DNA of 64,000 bases from JANELJ01 sp024511395 (GTDB taxonomy: Bacteria > Pseudomonadota > Gammaproteobacteria > GRL18): NCBI GenBank assembly GCA_963681975.1, contig OY820613.1:806001-870000 (forward strand). The letters are read 5' to 3'. The notes beneath the pieces were generated by a model. That model did no database searches, was not told the origin of the DNA, and worked only from the letters and a program-made list of their open reading frames with translations. Shown here piece after piece: positions 47,973 through 57,528 of the stretch. The position numbers and the translations under genes are program-made. Each line of letters opens with the position of its first letter. The first letter of the stretch is position 1.

Positions 47973-49470
47973 GTTCAACCTGAATAATACCGTTTTAAGC
48001 CTGACATCAAGCCAGGTTTAAAGCAGCTGATTGCCCCGGTTTGATAAAAGACCCCATCAAACCGGAAATAATTTTGAGCCACAAAAGCCGGAGCTTATTG
48101 AGGATCTTTCTTAAGTTATGTCCAGCGGCTACCATAACCACATTAATGGCATCACCGACTGCACCTTTGAGGTAGCAGCGGTCTAAACGGCCATCGTTTT
48201 TCATATGACCAATTTCAGGCTCAATCGCACTGCGCCGTTTTAATGCCTTTTTAATACTTCGGGTAACGCCTCGCTTCTGACCTGAGATAAAAACTTTAGT
48301 GTCTTTTACTTCATGTCCACGATAACCCCGGTCAACAAAGCAGTGTTCCGGTTGTACGGCTGTAAACTGTTTTATCTGTTCCAGTTGTGGCAGCAAGGTA
48401 TGTCCATCATAAGGATTGCCCGGACAACTTTGAGCACCAATAACAAAGCCTTCCTTGTTAGTTACCGCGATACTGGTTTTAACTCCAAATTCATAAGGCT
48501 TATGAGCTTTGCCTTTACTGATACACTCGACTTCCGGTGCATGTAAACTGTAAAGCTTGTTCTTACTGTGCTGCTCCTGCTCAATCAGTTTCTGAGCCTG
48601 TTCCAGTGCCACTTCAAACAATGACTGAATATCAACAGAATAGTTGGGCAGTTGTCGTTCAATATCCCGTTTAACACGACCTAAACGGGATTTCAGTTTA
48701 TTGTTCATTTTCTTCATGCGTTTAAACTGTTTTGCATGAGCATAACGACTGGCCATTAGTACATATTGCGGCCCAACCCGATTATAGTTCTGACGCAGTT
48801 TAATACCGTGCTCTTTGGACAGTTTAACCAGGTTTTCTCTGGCTTTGTTCAGGAGCTTTGAATCGGTTGGAAAAGCGATGTTCTTTTCCTGTACGGTAGT
48901 ATCTACCGTGACTTTCTTTAAACTGCCGGGCTTTATGGTTTTACTCTTTAGTCCGGCTTTAATGGTTTCAATCAGTAATTTTTCACTGCCTGATTTACCC
49001 AGCCGGTTACGCCATTTGGTCATGGTCACAGGGTGTATAGGCATTTTATGCTGAAAGTATTCTTCACCACAGAAATACTGCCAGTACGGATTTTCTGTCC
49101 AGCCTTTTACTACCTGTTCATCCGATAAATCATGCAGGTGTTTCAGGTAATGCAATCCTGCAATCAATCGAGTGCGTATGGCAGGAGCACCTTTAGTGGA
49201 TACAAACAGAGCGCCCCATTCTTTATCAGGACTTTCCCAATCTATGTGTTTTGATAACTTAATCAACTCATGGTTTATGTCCAGCATGTTTTCAAGGCGC
49301 ATCCTGAACAGGTCTTCCTGAGGTATTTTTGGCTGTTTCTCTGGCTTCATTCTGGTCTGGAAATTTGCAAGGTAATAAGGCTTATTTTACCAAAAACCTG
49401 CAAATTTAACACCCATGATCAAGAAATATTTCTTTATAAATCAATGCACTATGTTTTATTCAGGGCAGAC
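47973..49470 (-). mobile_element. IS5-type element, copy 7 (full length, inside HD-GYP gene)
   Basis: 1498 bp, the only full copy in minus orientation. Flanking repeat TAAATA (47967-47972, 49471-49476) is perfect. Confidence 0.94.
48007..49350 (-). CDS. IS5-family DDE transposase, copy 7
   Basis: Intact 447-residue transposase. It carries PEHCFVDRG like copies 2 and 8, and Glu in VALEQAQ. Confidence 0.9.
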   Translation of the reverse strand: MKPEKQPKIPQEDLFRMRLENMLDINHELIKLSKHIDWESPDKEWGALFVSTKGAPAIRTRLIAGLHYLKHLHDLSDEQVVKGWTENPYWQYFCGEEYFQHKMPIHPVTMTKWRNRLGKSGSEKLLIETIKAGLKSKTIKPGSLKKVTVDTTVQEKNIAFPTDSKLLNKARENLVKLSKEHGIKLRQNYNRVGPQYVLMASRYAHAKQFKRMKKMNNKLKSRLGRVKRDIERQLPNYSVDIQSLFEVALEQAQKLIEQEQHSKNKLYSLHAPEVECISKGKAHKPYEFGVKTSIAVTNKEGFVIGAQSCPGNPYDGHTLLPQLEQIKQFTAVQPEHCFVDRGYRGHEVKDTKVFISGQKRGVTRSIKKALKRRSAIEPEIGHMKNDGRLDRCYLKGAVGDAINVVMVAAGHNLRKILNKLRLLWLKIISGLMGSFIKPGQSAALNLA

Positions 49471-50526
49471 TAAATATGCCGACAGGCATCTAGGGTGGTG
49501 ATCCCCTTGCTATAAGGTTTATCTGAAATCATGGAGTCATAGGTATCAATAATACCGATAATTTTGGCATAGTAGGGGATCCTTTCTCCGGTAATACCAC
49601 GGGGATAACCGGAACCGTCCAGTTGTTCACGGTGACAATAGGCGACATCCACAGCACTGGGATAAACACCGGATTTTGATATCAGCAGTTTTTTGCCGTA
49701 AACCGGGTGTTCCTACATGATTTTAACTTCTTCAGGTGTCAGATTACTCTGTTTGGTCAGGATCCCTTTTGGAATTCTAACCTTACCCACATCATGCAAT
49801 AAACCGTAGGTACCAATATTCTGCAGTTCCAGGTCTCTAAAACCCAGTTCCCTGCCCAGGGCAATGGCATAAATGCATACTCTTAAGGAATGTTCTGCGG
49901 TATAGCTGTCTTTATGACGGATCTGGGTCAGCCAGACCAGGGCTGAATCATTCCTCAGAATACTGTCAACACATTCATCCACAATTTCGTTGACTTTGTC
50001 TATATCAAGTTCACCGCTTAAGCGGATGGTATTCAGAATAGCGACCATCTGTGAACAGGCATCCTTTCCTCATTAATAGGGATTTTATTAATGTAGCTGA
50101 TGCATTCCGGTACGGCTTTTTTGTTATCTGTCTGTCTGTTCTGGCCAAGCAGCCATGTCTGTGGCGGCACGCACATAAACATAGTATACAGTGCCTGCAG
50201 GGCGTGCAGTTCATCAAGGCTATTGATCTGAAAGCCCTGATAAACAAAATCGGTTTCTTCCCAGGGGCGATCAAGGCGGGTCACAAATATGCACAGTTCA
50301 AGTAATTCTACAGAGCGTTTAAGTTCAATATATTCAGTGGAAGTGGGTTCTGCCATAGGCTTCTGGTATACTTTTTTTTAACCTAAATTAATCTGTAGGT
50401 TCAACTGATTAATTTGGGTTTATTAATTCTTATTCATAGGTATGATCTTTAGGAGTTGAAATGAAGCCAATTTGATGATCAAATAGTTGTTATTCAGGCA
50501 ATTATTTATCAACAAAAAGGGTTCAA

Positions 50527-50811
50527 ATGAAAAGAACCCCATTATCAAAAAAACTAAAAGTCGTATTGAGTGAAAAGAAACTTAATAAACCGGGCAAAAG
50601 CATAGGTTTTTCCCAACGATTAAGACAGATACCCCCTTTTCAGCTAATAGTGAGTATGATTACGGCTATGGGTGATAAAGAGACAAGGCATTTTTCGGAA
50701 ATTCATCGTTACTTTAACCAGTTAACGAATAAAAATGTCCGTTATAAGCTCTTTCATAATCAATTAGCAAAATCTTATAAGAGGTCATACTCCGGCCACT
50801 TACCCTGTTAG
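50527..50811 (+). pseudogene. IS4-family transposase, N-terminal fragment
   Basis: The start MKRTPLSKKLKVVLSEKKLN and the following IGFSQRLRQIPPFQLIVSMITAMGDKETRHFSEIHRYFNQLT are typical of the N-terminal domain of one IS4 group; after ~85 residues the sequence leaves the family (KRSYSGHLPC). The catalytic core is absent. This is distinct from the IS4-signature element at 15744. Confidence 0.65.
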
Positions 50812-50865
50812 TATATTATGGTATTATCTAGTTTATTTTAAATTATTTAAAGGCTTTTGCTCTTG

Positions 50866-51999
50866 ATGAAAAGAGTTCTTATTATCGGTGCCGGTATTAT
50901 CGGCATGCTGACGGCACGTTTATTAATAAAATCAGGTGTTTCAGTCACCATTATTGAACAGGGCTATGCCGGCAAGGAATCTTCCTGGGCCGGCGGCGGT
51001 ATTATTTCACCCTTATACCCCTGGCGTTATTCTGACCCGGTTACTAGGCTGGCTCAATGGGGCCAGAAATACTATCCTGCTGTCCTGCAGGACATTCACC
51101 ATAATTCAGGTATAGATCCTGAGTATATTCAAAGTGGTCTGCTCTATCTTGATATTGAAGATGAACTGCAGCAGGCTATTGACTGGGAACAGCGCTTTGC
51201 TTATGAATTTGAAAAACTAACGGGCGATGACCTGAAAACGGTGGAACCGGGACTGGAGAATAACTACCAGCAGGGCTGGTTTACCCCTTCTATAGGACAG
51301 GTACGAAACCCCCGTCTGGTCAGAGCCTTAAGAGAAGATTTAATAAAGCTGGGGGTAAGAATAGAACAGCAGACCCGGGCGGAATCATTTATTTCTGAAA
51401 GTCAGGGTATTAAAGGTGTGGTCACCAATAAAGGCCGGTTTTATGCCGACAAGGTGGTATTAGCCGGTGGCGCATGGAGTGCGCAATTGCTGGAAAAATA
51501 TCTGAAAACGCCAAAAATTGCACCAGTAAAAGGGCAGATGATAGTCTTTAAGGCAGAGCCGGGCGTGGTACGCCGTATTGTACTAAGCAAGGGTCGTTAT
51601 GTAATACCTCGTAAAGATGGCCGGGTTGTGATGGGCAGTACCCTGGAATTTGAAGATTTTGATAAAACCACTACAGAGTCGGTCCTGCAGGAACTGGCAC
51701 AGGAAGCCCGTCGCATTATATCGGCACTGGCTGATTATCCGATAGAAAAACAATGGGCCGGCCTGCGCCCCGGTTCAGTCGATGGTGTACCTTATATTGG
51801 TGAGCACCCGCAACTGGAAAACCTTTATCTCAATGCCGGGCATTTCAGAAACGGCGTAGTCATTGGCTTGGCATCCTGCCAGTTACTGGTGGATCAACTA
51901 CTGGAACAACAACCCATCCTCGATCCAGCTCCTTATGCACTCACAGAAGAACGCTTGGTAGAAAACAGTCGGCAAATCGATTTAAGTACAGTAATATAA
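50866..51999 (+). CDS. thiO: Glycine oxidase
   Basis: This FAD-dependent oxidase of 377 residues has the Rossmann motif VLIIGAGIIGMLTARLL, a second FAD segment SSWAGGGIISPLYPWRY, and the C-terminal WAGLRPGSVDGVPYIGEHP and GHFRNGVVIG, as in ThiO. It makes glycine imine for the thiazole part of thiamine. I choose ATG 50866 (SD aaagg about 11 nt upstream) over TTG 50857. No thiS or thiG is adjacent. Confidence 0.85.
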   Translation: MKRVLIIGAGIIGMLTARLLIKSGVSVTIIEQGYAGKESSWAGGGIISPLYPWRYSDPVTRLAQWGQKYYPAVLQDIHHNSGIDPEYIQSGLLYLDIEDELQQAIDWEQRFAYEFEKLTGDDLKTVEPGLENNYQQGWFTPSIGQVRNPRLVRALREDLIKLGVRIEQQTRAESFISESQGIKGVVTNKGRFYADKVVLAGGAWSAQLLEKYLKTPKIAPVKGQMIVFKAEPGVVRRIVLSKGRYVIPRKDGRVVMGSTLEFEDFDKTTTESVLQELAQEARRIISALADYPIEKQWAGLRPGSVDGVPYIGEHPQLENLYLNAGHFRNGVVIGLASCQLLVDQLLEQQPILDPAPYALTEERLVENSRQIDLSTVI

Positions 52000-52070
52000 T
52001 GCATGACTATTTTTAAGTGTATTATAAAATAGCCATGACTAATTTGAAGTACGGTTTAAAATAGCCGTAT

Positions 52071-52821
52071 ATGCGATATATTACTCCATACATTCTTGAA
52101 GACCTAAAAAATAAAATGGTTTTTATCGGTGGGTCACGTCAGGTTGGTAAAATGATACTGGTAAAAGCATTGTTACAAGAACAAAAAATGCCGGGTCGTT
52201 ATTTTAACTGGGATTATGATGAAGATCGTCAGGATATTCTGCTTAAAAAATGGTCTGCGGCTGACAAGTTACTGGTGTTTGATGAATTGCATAAATATCC
52301 GCGCTGGAAGAACTGGATAAAAGGGCTATACGATGTCGAATCTGAGTTGCATAACTTTCTTGTGACCGGCTCTGCCCGTCTGGATATTTATCGCCGGGGT
52401 GGAGATTCTCTATTGGGGCGGTATCATTACTGGCGTTTACATCCATTCTCTTTAGATGAGTATCCAGAGCATATTAATAAACAGGAAGCGTTCAAACGCT
52501 TAATGACTGTAGGTGGTTTTCCAGAGCCTTTTATTGAAGCGGATGAACGTCAGGCCCGGCGTTGGCGAAGAGAGCGATTTGACCGAGCCTTAAGAGAAGG
52601 TGTACGGGATTTGGAAAATATTCATAATATTTCTCAGCTAAGTCTGTTGCTGGATTTGCTAAGAAGTTGTGTTGGAGGACTTGTTGTAATTGCTAATTTG
52701 GCACAGGATATTCAGGTAGCTTCCCAAACAATAAAAAACTGGATAGAAATTTTACAGCGAATGTATCTGGTTTTCAGTATTAAATCCTATACAAAAAATC
52801 TGCCACGGGCGATCCATAAAT
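52071..52821 (+). pseudogene. AAA_14/DUF4143-type ATPase, 3' end cut by an IS5-type fragment
   Basis: The N-terminal ~250 residues are a DUF4143-family ATPase: P-loop GGSRQVGKM, Walker B LLVFDELHKY, VTGSARLDIYRRGGDSLLGRYHYWRLHPFS. The P-loop ends GKM where the family has GKT, one C-to-T change (ACG to ATG). After PRAIH the frame enters an IS5 end. The C-terminal DUF4143 nuclease-like part is incomplete. Probably inactive on both counts. Confidence 0.75.
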
Positions 52822-52894
52822 CTGCAAATTTAACACCAATAATCAAGCAATATTTCCTTATAAATCAATGCACTATGATTTGTTCAGGTCGGAC
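52822..52894 (-). mobile_element. IS5-type left-end fragment (73 bp)
   Basis: In minus direction it begins GTCCGACCTGAACAAATC (52894) and runs to the ATTTGCAG of the leader, then stops. It has truncated the ATPase gene. No right end is present. Confidence 0.8.
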
Positions 52895-52902
52895 ATAATT
52901 AT

Positions 52903-53742
52903 TTATGTTTCAAACCGGAGTGAAAAATCCACCGCTTTTATATGTTTAGTAATCGCCCCGGTTGAAATAAAATCAATGGCCAGTCGGCTCAATTCTTTTA
53001 GACGTTCCAGCGTAATATTCCCTGATACTTCCAACAGCGCACGGCCATGATTAAGCTCTATAGCCTGCTCCAGCTGAGTATTATCCATGTTATCCAGTAA
53101 TAAAATATCGGCACCGGCATTAAGTGCTTCGGTGACTTCTTCCAGTGTTTCCACCTCCACTTCAATTTTCAGCGTGTGAGGAATAGTCTTACGGGCATTC
53201 TCTACGGCATGCGTAATGGAACCTGCCGCCATAATATGATTTTCTTTAATCAGTACCCCGTCAAATAAACCGTGACGGTGGTTATAGGCTCCACCGCATT
53301 TTACGGCGTATTTCTGTGCCTCCCTGAGTCCGGGAATGGTTTTTCGGGTATCCAGCAATTTAACAGAGGTACTGCCCAGCTGTCTGACATATTGTTGCGT
53401 GGACGTGGCAGTACCGGATAGCGTCTGCAGAAAATTCATGGCGCTGCGTTCACCGGTTAGAATATGGCGTGCATGGCCGCTAATGGTACAGATCCGCTGC
53501 TCATTGCTTATGCTGTCGCCATCATTGGCATACCATTGTATAGTAATGGAGTCATCCAGTTGTCTGAACACTTCATTAAACCAGTCACAGCCACATAATA
53601 CAGCAGGTTCACGACAGATAAGATGGGCCGTAGCCTGATTATCCTGTGGAATTAATTCGGCGGTCAGATCGCCTGGACCAATATCTTCAGCCAGTGCCTG
53701 GCTTACTTGGGATTGAATTATGGAATGAGGTATTGATGGCAT
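52903..53742 (-). CDS. nadC: Nicotinate-nucleotide pyrophosphorylase (carboxylating)
   Basis: The 279-residue protein converts quinolinate and PRPP to nicotinate mononucleotide. Landmarks: NFLQTLSGTATSTQQYV, LLDTRKTIPGLREAQKYAV, CGGAYNHRHGLFDGVLIKENH, and ISTGAITKH. Length is normal. The ATG at 53742 is fixed by family alignment. IS4-type copy 3 begins 9 bp upstream, so the original ribosome-binding site and promoter are displaced and expression must come from the element. Confidence 0.95.
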   Translation of the reverse strand: MPSIPHSIIQSQVSQALAEDIGPGDLTAELIPQDNQATAHLICREPAVLCGCDWFNEVFRQLDDSITIQWYANDGDSISNEQRICTISGHARHILTGERSAMNFLQTLSGTATSTQQYVRQLGSTSVKLLDTRKTIPGLREAQKYAVKCGGAYNHRHGLFDGVLIKENHIMAAGSITHAVENARKTIPHTLKIEVEVETLEEVTEALNAGADILLLDNMDNTQLEQAIELNHGRALLEVSGNITLERLKELSRLAIDFISTGAITKHIKAVDFSLRFET

Positions 53743-53750
53743 TATAATAA

Positions 53751-55439
53751 CTAAAGTTTAGAGTTTCAGCTCCCCCAAAAAGGAGAATCATTTAAAATTT
53801 ATTGATTACCTCAGTTAACTGATAGTCCGTAACAGGAACCGGGTATCCCTTGCTGAAGCCGCCGTGAATCCATCCATGGATGCTTTTCGACAGCCTCCCT
53901 GCTGTCGAAACTTCATCAAGGGACACCCGGCCCCTGTTACTCTGAGGTAAACAAAATAATTCAGTAAAAACAGGAAAAAAATGTAAAAAACAGTTGACAA
54001 AAATTCGGCAGCATTGCTGCCTTCAGTAAGAAAAAACAAACTTCTGTAGGCCGCAATGCACACCAAAGGATACGGCAATATCCCCGGTGAACTGTTTTAT
54101 TACATAACATTTTTAACCCGAGCACTACCCCTTAGGAGCGCAAAAACCTTTATTGAGTTACTAATGGGCAGTTTATTAACTCAATCAGGGTTTGTAACCA
54201 GTGCTATCTGGATACTGGACATGGCCAGGCAATGGCCCGGTTATTATAAATGGCTTGAAACCAGTCAGTGGTCTTATCTTAAACTGATGAGACGGTGGAC
54301 GGCTCTGTTTCTAAAGCTGTTTGGGGATAATCCGGTTTATCTGGCCATAGATGACTCTATCGTGCTGCGTTATTCCAAAAAGGCACCCATGAGTCAGATA
54401 CACCACCAGCATGGTAATAAAACCAATCTGTCCCGGTATGTCAGAGGGCAATGCCGGGTAGCACTGGCTGCGATTGTTAAGCGTTCTGGCTGTAATACGC
54501 CTCTGCCATTGTTATTACGTTTAACACCACAGGCCGGTAACATTGGTAAACTGGTGATTGCCCGAAGTCTTATCCGGGCATTGATGGAACCGCTAAAAAG
54601 ATAAAGCGGTTACTGTATTGGTGGACAGTTGGTATATGCGCCGTTCTTTTATTGAACCGGTACAGGCTTATAATATGACGGTTATAGGTCAGGTACGAAT
54701 CGATACCGTATTATATAAACGACCCTGGCAAGGTAAAGGCCGGGGACGACCCGGAAAATATGGAACATGTTATACAAAAGAAGAAATTAAACGGCTGCCT
54801 TTAAATAAGGAAACCGTACACCTGTATGGACGTGAACAGCAGGTTAATTACCGAACAGCGGAGGCTAAAGCCCGCTTTCTGAATGGTCAGTCGGTATGCT
54901 TTGTCTGGTGTGAGTTTGAGGACTCTAAAGGGAAAAAAGACCACGTCTATTACTGTCAACAGATATGCAGTTAAGTGGTCTGGATATTATTGTCGCTTAT
55001 GAAAAGCGCTGGTCGATTGAGCCCTTGTTCAATCAGTTAAAAAATGCCTGGGGCATGAAACAGACCTGGCAGAAAACCCGGAAGGTGTTACATCGATGGG
55101 TACACATTATTGCTCCGGGGTATATTATACCTCAATTGCGGGTTATTAAATGTCCGGACCCGGTATTGCGCTTAATTGATAATACGCCCTGGCGAAAGAA
55201 TACACCCATTACTGCCGGAAGAATACGAATGGGATTGATAAGGTATTTTTCGCAGGTTAGGGTCAGGGACTGGTGGAATGGTAAGTCCCAAAAATTCCAG
55301 CCGCCGGATACGGATATTTTAAGGCGATTTGAAGATTTGTTATAAAAACAATTTCAAAACAGCTGGTTACAAACAAATTGTTAAAGAACGTATGAGCGAA
55401 ACAGGACTCTCAAGGGTGAGCTGTTGCTCTAAACTTTAG
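53751..55439 (+). mobile_element. IS4-signature element, copy 3 (1689 bp, longest)
   Basis: Same ends as the other copies; flanking 9-bp repeat TTATAATAA (53742-53750, 55440-55448) is perfect. It holds the ~113-bp stretch missing from copies 1 and 2, so it is nearest to the ancestral form. Leader palindrome at 53829-53940. Confidence 0.92.
54056..55345 (+). pseudogene. IS4-signature transposase, copy 3, two frameshifts
   Basis: ATG 54056 opens MHTKGYGNIPGELFYYITFL with the full N-terminal domain (SGFVTSAIWILDMARQWPGYYKWLE). An extra A in the A-run at about 54595 stops it after LMEPLKR. The frame resumes and breaks again at the six-A run near 54935, as in copy 1; the last 126 codons contain YEKRWSIEPLFNQLK. 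Confidence 0.85.
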
Positions 55440-55552
55440 TTATAATAAGTGTTAAATGTTAAGTGCTAAGTTACTTCCTGAGCTTGGGGTATTATAATGG
55501 GGTGCTTGTAACAATAACAGATAAAAACAATTAAATAAAAAGGATGGTTTTA

Positions 55553-56881
55553 ATGGATGGGCTGACGGCATTGCTGAATGATATAAACGCTGTGGTCTGG
55601 GGGAAACCCATGCTGTTTATGATTTTTGGTGCCGGGCTGTTTTTAATGCTGGGGCTTAGGTTTATGCCATTACTAAACCTGGGTAAGGGCTTCAAATTAT
55701 TATGGCAGGGCAGGGAAGGCGATCATAAAGCAGGAGAAATTTCGCCGTTTAATGCCCTGATGACATCGCTTTCAGCCACCATTGGTACCGGTAATATTAC
55801 CGGCGTGGCCACGGCTATTTTTATTGGCGGCCCCGGTGCTCTGTTCTGGATGTGGCTTACGGCTTTAATTGGTATGGCAACTAAATATGCTGAGGCGGTC
55901 TGTGCGGTACATTACCGGGAGGTGGATGAGCAGGGCAGTTACCTGGGTGGGCCGATGTATTATATTAAAAATGGTCTGGGTAAAAGCTGGTTATGGCTGG
56001 GTGTTCTGTTTGCCGTCTTTGGCGCCCTGGCTTCCTTTGGTATTGGTAATACTGTACAGGCCAATTCGGTGGCCCATGCTATGCAGACCCAGTTTAATAT
56101 TCCAGTCTGGTTAACCGGCCTGGTTTTACTCATTTTAACCAGTGCTGTGGTTTTGGGTGGCATTAAGCGTATTGCCCTAGTGGCTGGTAAGCTGGTGCCG
56201 TTTATGGCTATTGCTTATTTTCTGGCGGGTTTGCTAGTACTGGCCAGCCACTTTTCTGAAATATCTGCAGCCTTTGCCCTGATAATAGACAGTGCCTTTA
56301 ATCCAGTTGCGGCCACTGGAGGTTTTGCCGGAGCCAGTATTATTATGGCCATACAATGGGGTGTGGCAAGGGGAATCTTTTCCAATGAGGCGGGGCTGGG
56401 CAGTGCACCCATTGCCCATGCGGCAGCAAAAAACGATGATCCGGTCCGACAGGGAAAAATAGCCATGCTGGGCACATTTATAGATACCATTATAGTCTGC
56501 AACATTACGGGCCTGGCCATTGTACTGACCGGCGTCTGGACCAGCGGTGTTAAAGGCGCAGCACTGACCATGGCCGCTTTTGATCAGGTATTACCCGAAA
56601 CCGGTGGCATGATAGTCAGCCTTGCCCAAGCGGTATTCGCCTTTACCACCATTTTAGGCTGGAGTGTTTACGGCGAACGCTGCGTAGAATTCCTGTTCGG
56701 CATCCGCTCCGTCATGATCTTCCGGATATTATGGATAATAGCCGTCCCCATAGGCGCCATGGGCGAACTAAACTTCATCTGGCTACTAGCCGACACCTTA
56801 AACGCCCTAATGGCCCTACCCAACCTAATAGCATTACTCCTACTAAGCCCAGTAGTATTCAAACTAACCAGACAAAATTAA
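55553..56881 (+). CDS. Sodium:alanine symporter (AGCS family)
   Basis: The ~442-residue inner-membrane protein has about 10-11 helices and the family motifs FNALMTSLSATIGTGNITGVATA, KYAEAVCAVHYREVDEQG, GGPMYYIKNGLG and IFSNEAGLGSAPIAHAAA. It takes up alanine or glycine with sodium. The start is taken as ATG 55553, about 9 nt after aaaagg; ATG 55544 is too close to that site. IS4-type copy 3 ends 105 bp upstream. Codons near the 3' end turn noticeably richer in CTA/ATA/CCC than those at the 5' end, which I can only note. Confidence 0.93.
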   Translation: MDGLTALLNDINAVVWGKPMLFMIFGAGLFLMLGLRFMPLLNLGKGFKLLWQGREGDHKAGEISPFNALMTSLSATIGTGNITGVATAIFIGGPGALFWMWLTALIGMATKYAEAVCAVHYREVDEQGSYLGGPMYYIKNGLGKSWLWLGVLFAVFGALASFGIGNTVQANSVAHAMQTQFNIPVWLTGLVLLILTSAVVLGGIKRIALVAGKLVPFMAIAYFLAGLLVLASHFSEISAAFALIIDSAFNPVAATGGFAGASIIMAIQWGVARGIFSNEAGLGSAPIAHAAAKNDDPVRQGKIAMLGTFIDTIIVCNITGLAIVLTGVWTSGVKGAALTMAAFDQVLPETGGMIVSLAQAVFAFTTILGWSVYGERCVEFLFGIRSVMIFRILWIIAVPIGAMGELNFIWLLADTLNALMALPNLIALLLLSPVVFKLTRQN

Positions 56882-56891
56882 CCCTAGGAGC

Positions 56892-56908
56892 GCGGGCAAG
56901 ATGCCCGC
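56892..56908. terminator. GC-rich palindrome between convergent genes
   Basis: GCGGGCA / TGCCCGC around AGA, extended with mismatches to a 12-bp stem (GGAG...CTCC). It follows the symporter stop by 10 bp and resembles the palindrome at 7638. Confidence 0.55.
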
Positions 56909-56960
56909 ACTCCCAGAAAAAGCCCTATGCTCTTCTTAACACTTAACCCTCATGCTCTTT

Positions 56961-56990
56961 CTGAACGCTGAACGCTGAACGCTGAACGCT
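56961..56990. repeat. Heptamer tandem repeat (CTGAACG)x4
   Basis: Four perfect copies of CTGAACG plus CT run up to the stop codon of the protease gene (56991-56989). Related 7-bp-periodic sequence (AAGTGTT-type) lies at 55446-55475. Confidence 0.85.
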
Positions 56991-57498
56991 AAAAGTATTG
57001 CCTAACCGTCAACACCCCTCCTTTCTGTGTAAACTCCAACTGCTTCAAAACTGACATCCCCAACAACACCTCACTCAAATTAGGCGTAATAACAGCCCTG
57101 ATATTTCTCAGCCGTATCTTACCTATACCCAGTTCATCAATAATGGTCTGAAAACCGGTAGTTCGGCCATTGGCAGTAGAAAGGCTGACCGGCATGCCTT
57201 TTTTCAGGCCGATTTTAATAGCAAGGCTTTCAGGAACAGCCACATAGGTAGCACCGGTATCGAGCAGAAAAACAGACGGATAGCCGTTGATCCGTCCGGA
57301 TGTCACATAATGGCCGGCACGGTTACGCTTTAATACAATTTCTATGTATTGATCGGTAATTTGTCCAGTCTGAACGGTCTGGTTGGGATTGTACTGCCGG
57401 TTAATAGCCCCCTGAAAAATCCAGGTCAGTAGTCCAAGGGCAAGCACCAGGGCAATGGCAATCATGACCTTGCCCATGCTTTTTACATTATCAGTCAC
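56989..57498 (-). CDS. Retropepsin-like aspartic protease (TIGR02281 family)
   Basis: The 169-residue protein has an N-terminal transmembrane helix (VMIAIALVLALGLLTWIF) and a single aspartic-protease half-domain with the catalytic loop FLLDTGATYVAVPE and a second segment LSEVLLGMSVLKQLEF, as in retropepsin-like clan AA proteases that act as dimers. The protease part should face the periplasm. Its substrate is unknown. Downstream of the DUF1631 gene on the same strand (30 bp). Confidence 0.82.
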   Translation of the reverse strand: MTDNVKSMGKVMIAIALVLALGLLTWIFQGAINRQYNPNQTVQTGQITDQYIEIVLKRNRAGHYVTSGRINGYPSVFLLDTGATYVAVPESLAIKIGLKKGMPVSLSTANGRTTGFQTIIDELGIGKIRLRNIRAVITPNLSEVLLGMSVLKQLEFTQKGGVLTVRQYF

Positions 57499-57528
57499 AA
57501 TCGTTGGGGTAAGGTATTTTACAGCAGA

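Larger units (their letters stand above)
47654..50356 (-). pseudogene. HD-GYP c-di-GMP phosphodiesterase with DUF3391, multiply broken
   Basis: The minus strand starts at 50356 with a DUF3391-type segment (ELCIFVTRLDRPWEETDFVYQGFQI) and changes frame near 50050. The next part reads RHKDSYTAEHSLRVCIYA and GLLHDVGKVRIPKG (HD pair), meets TAG after EEVKIM at about 49713, and resumes with EHPVYGKKLLI and REQLDGSGYPRG (GYP motif). IS5-type copy 7 then splits it at TRAL...CRHI. Its C-terminal part (FDKTILGHFIGIYAPGSLVKMNTG) is on the far side with TGA and TAA in frame. At least five lesions. The protein would have degraded cyclic di-GMP. Confidence 0.88.

Noticed and set aside
52071..52898. ATPase as a complete 275-residue protein
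   Set aside because: Its last ~25 residues are translated IS5-type end sequence, so the true C-terminus is missing.
56961..56990. Possible CRISPR or spaced repeat array
   Set aside because: Repeats are 7 bp without spacers; no CRISPR array or cas gene was seen in the window.
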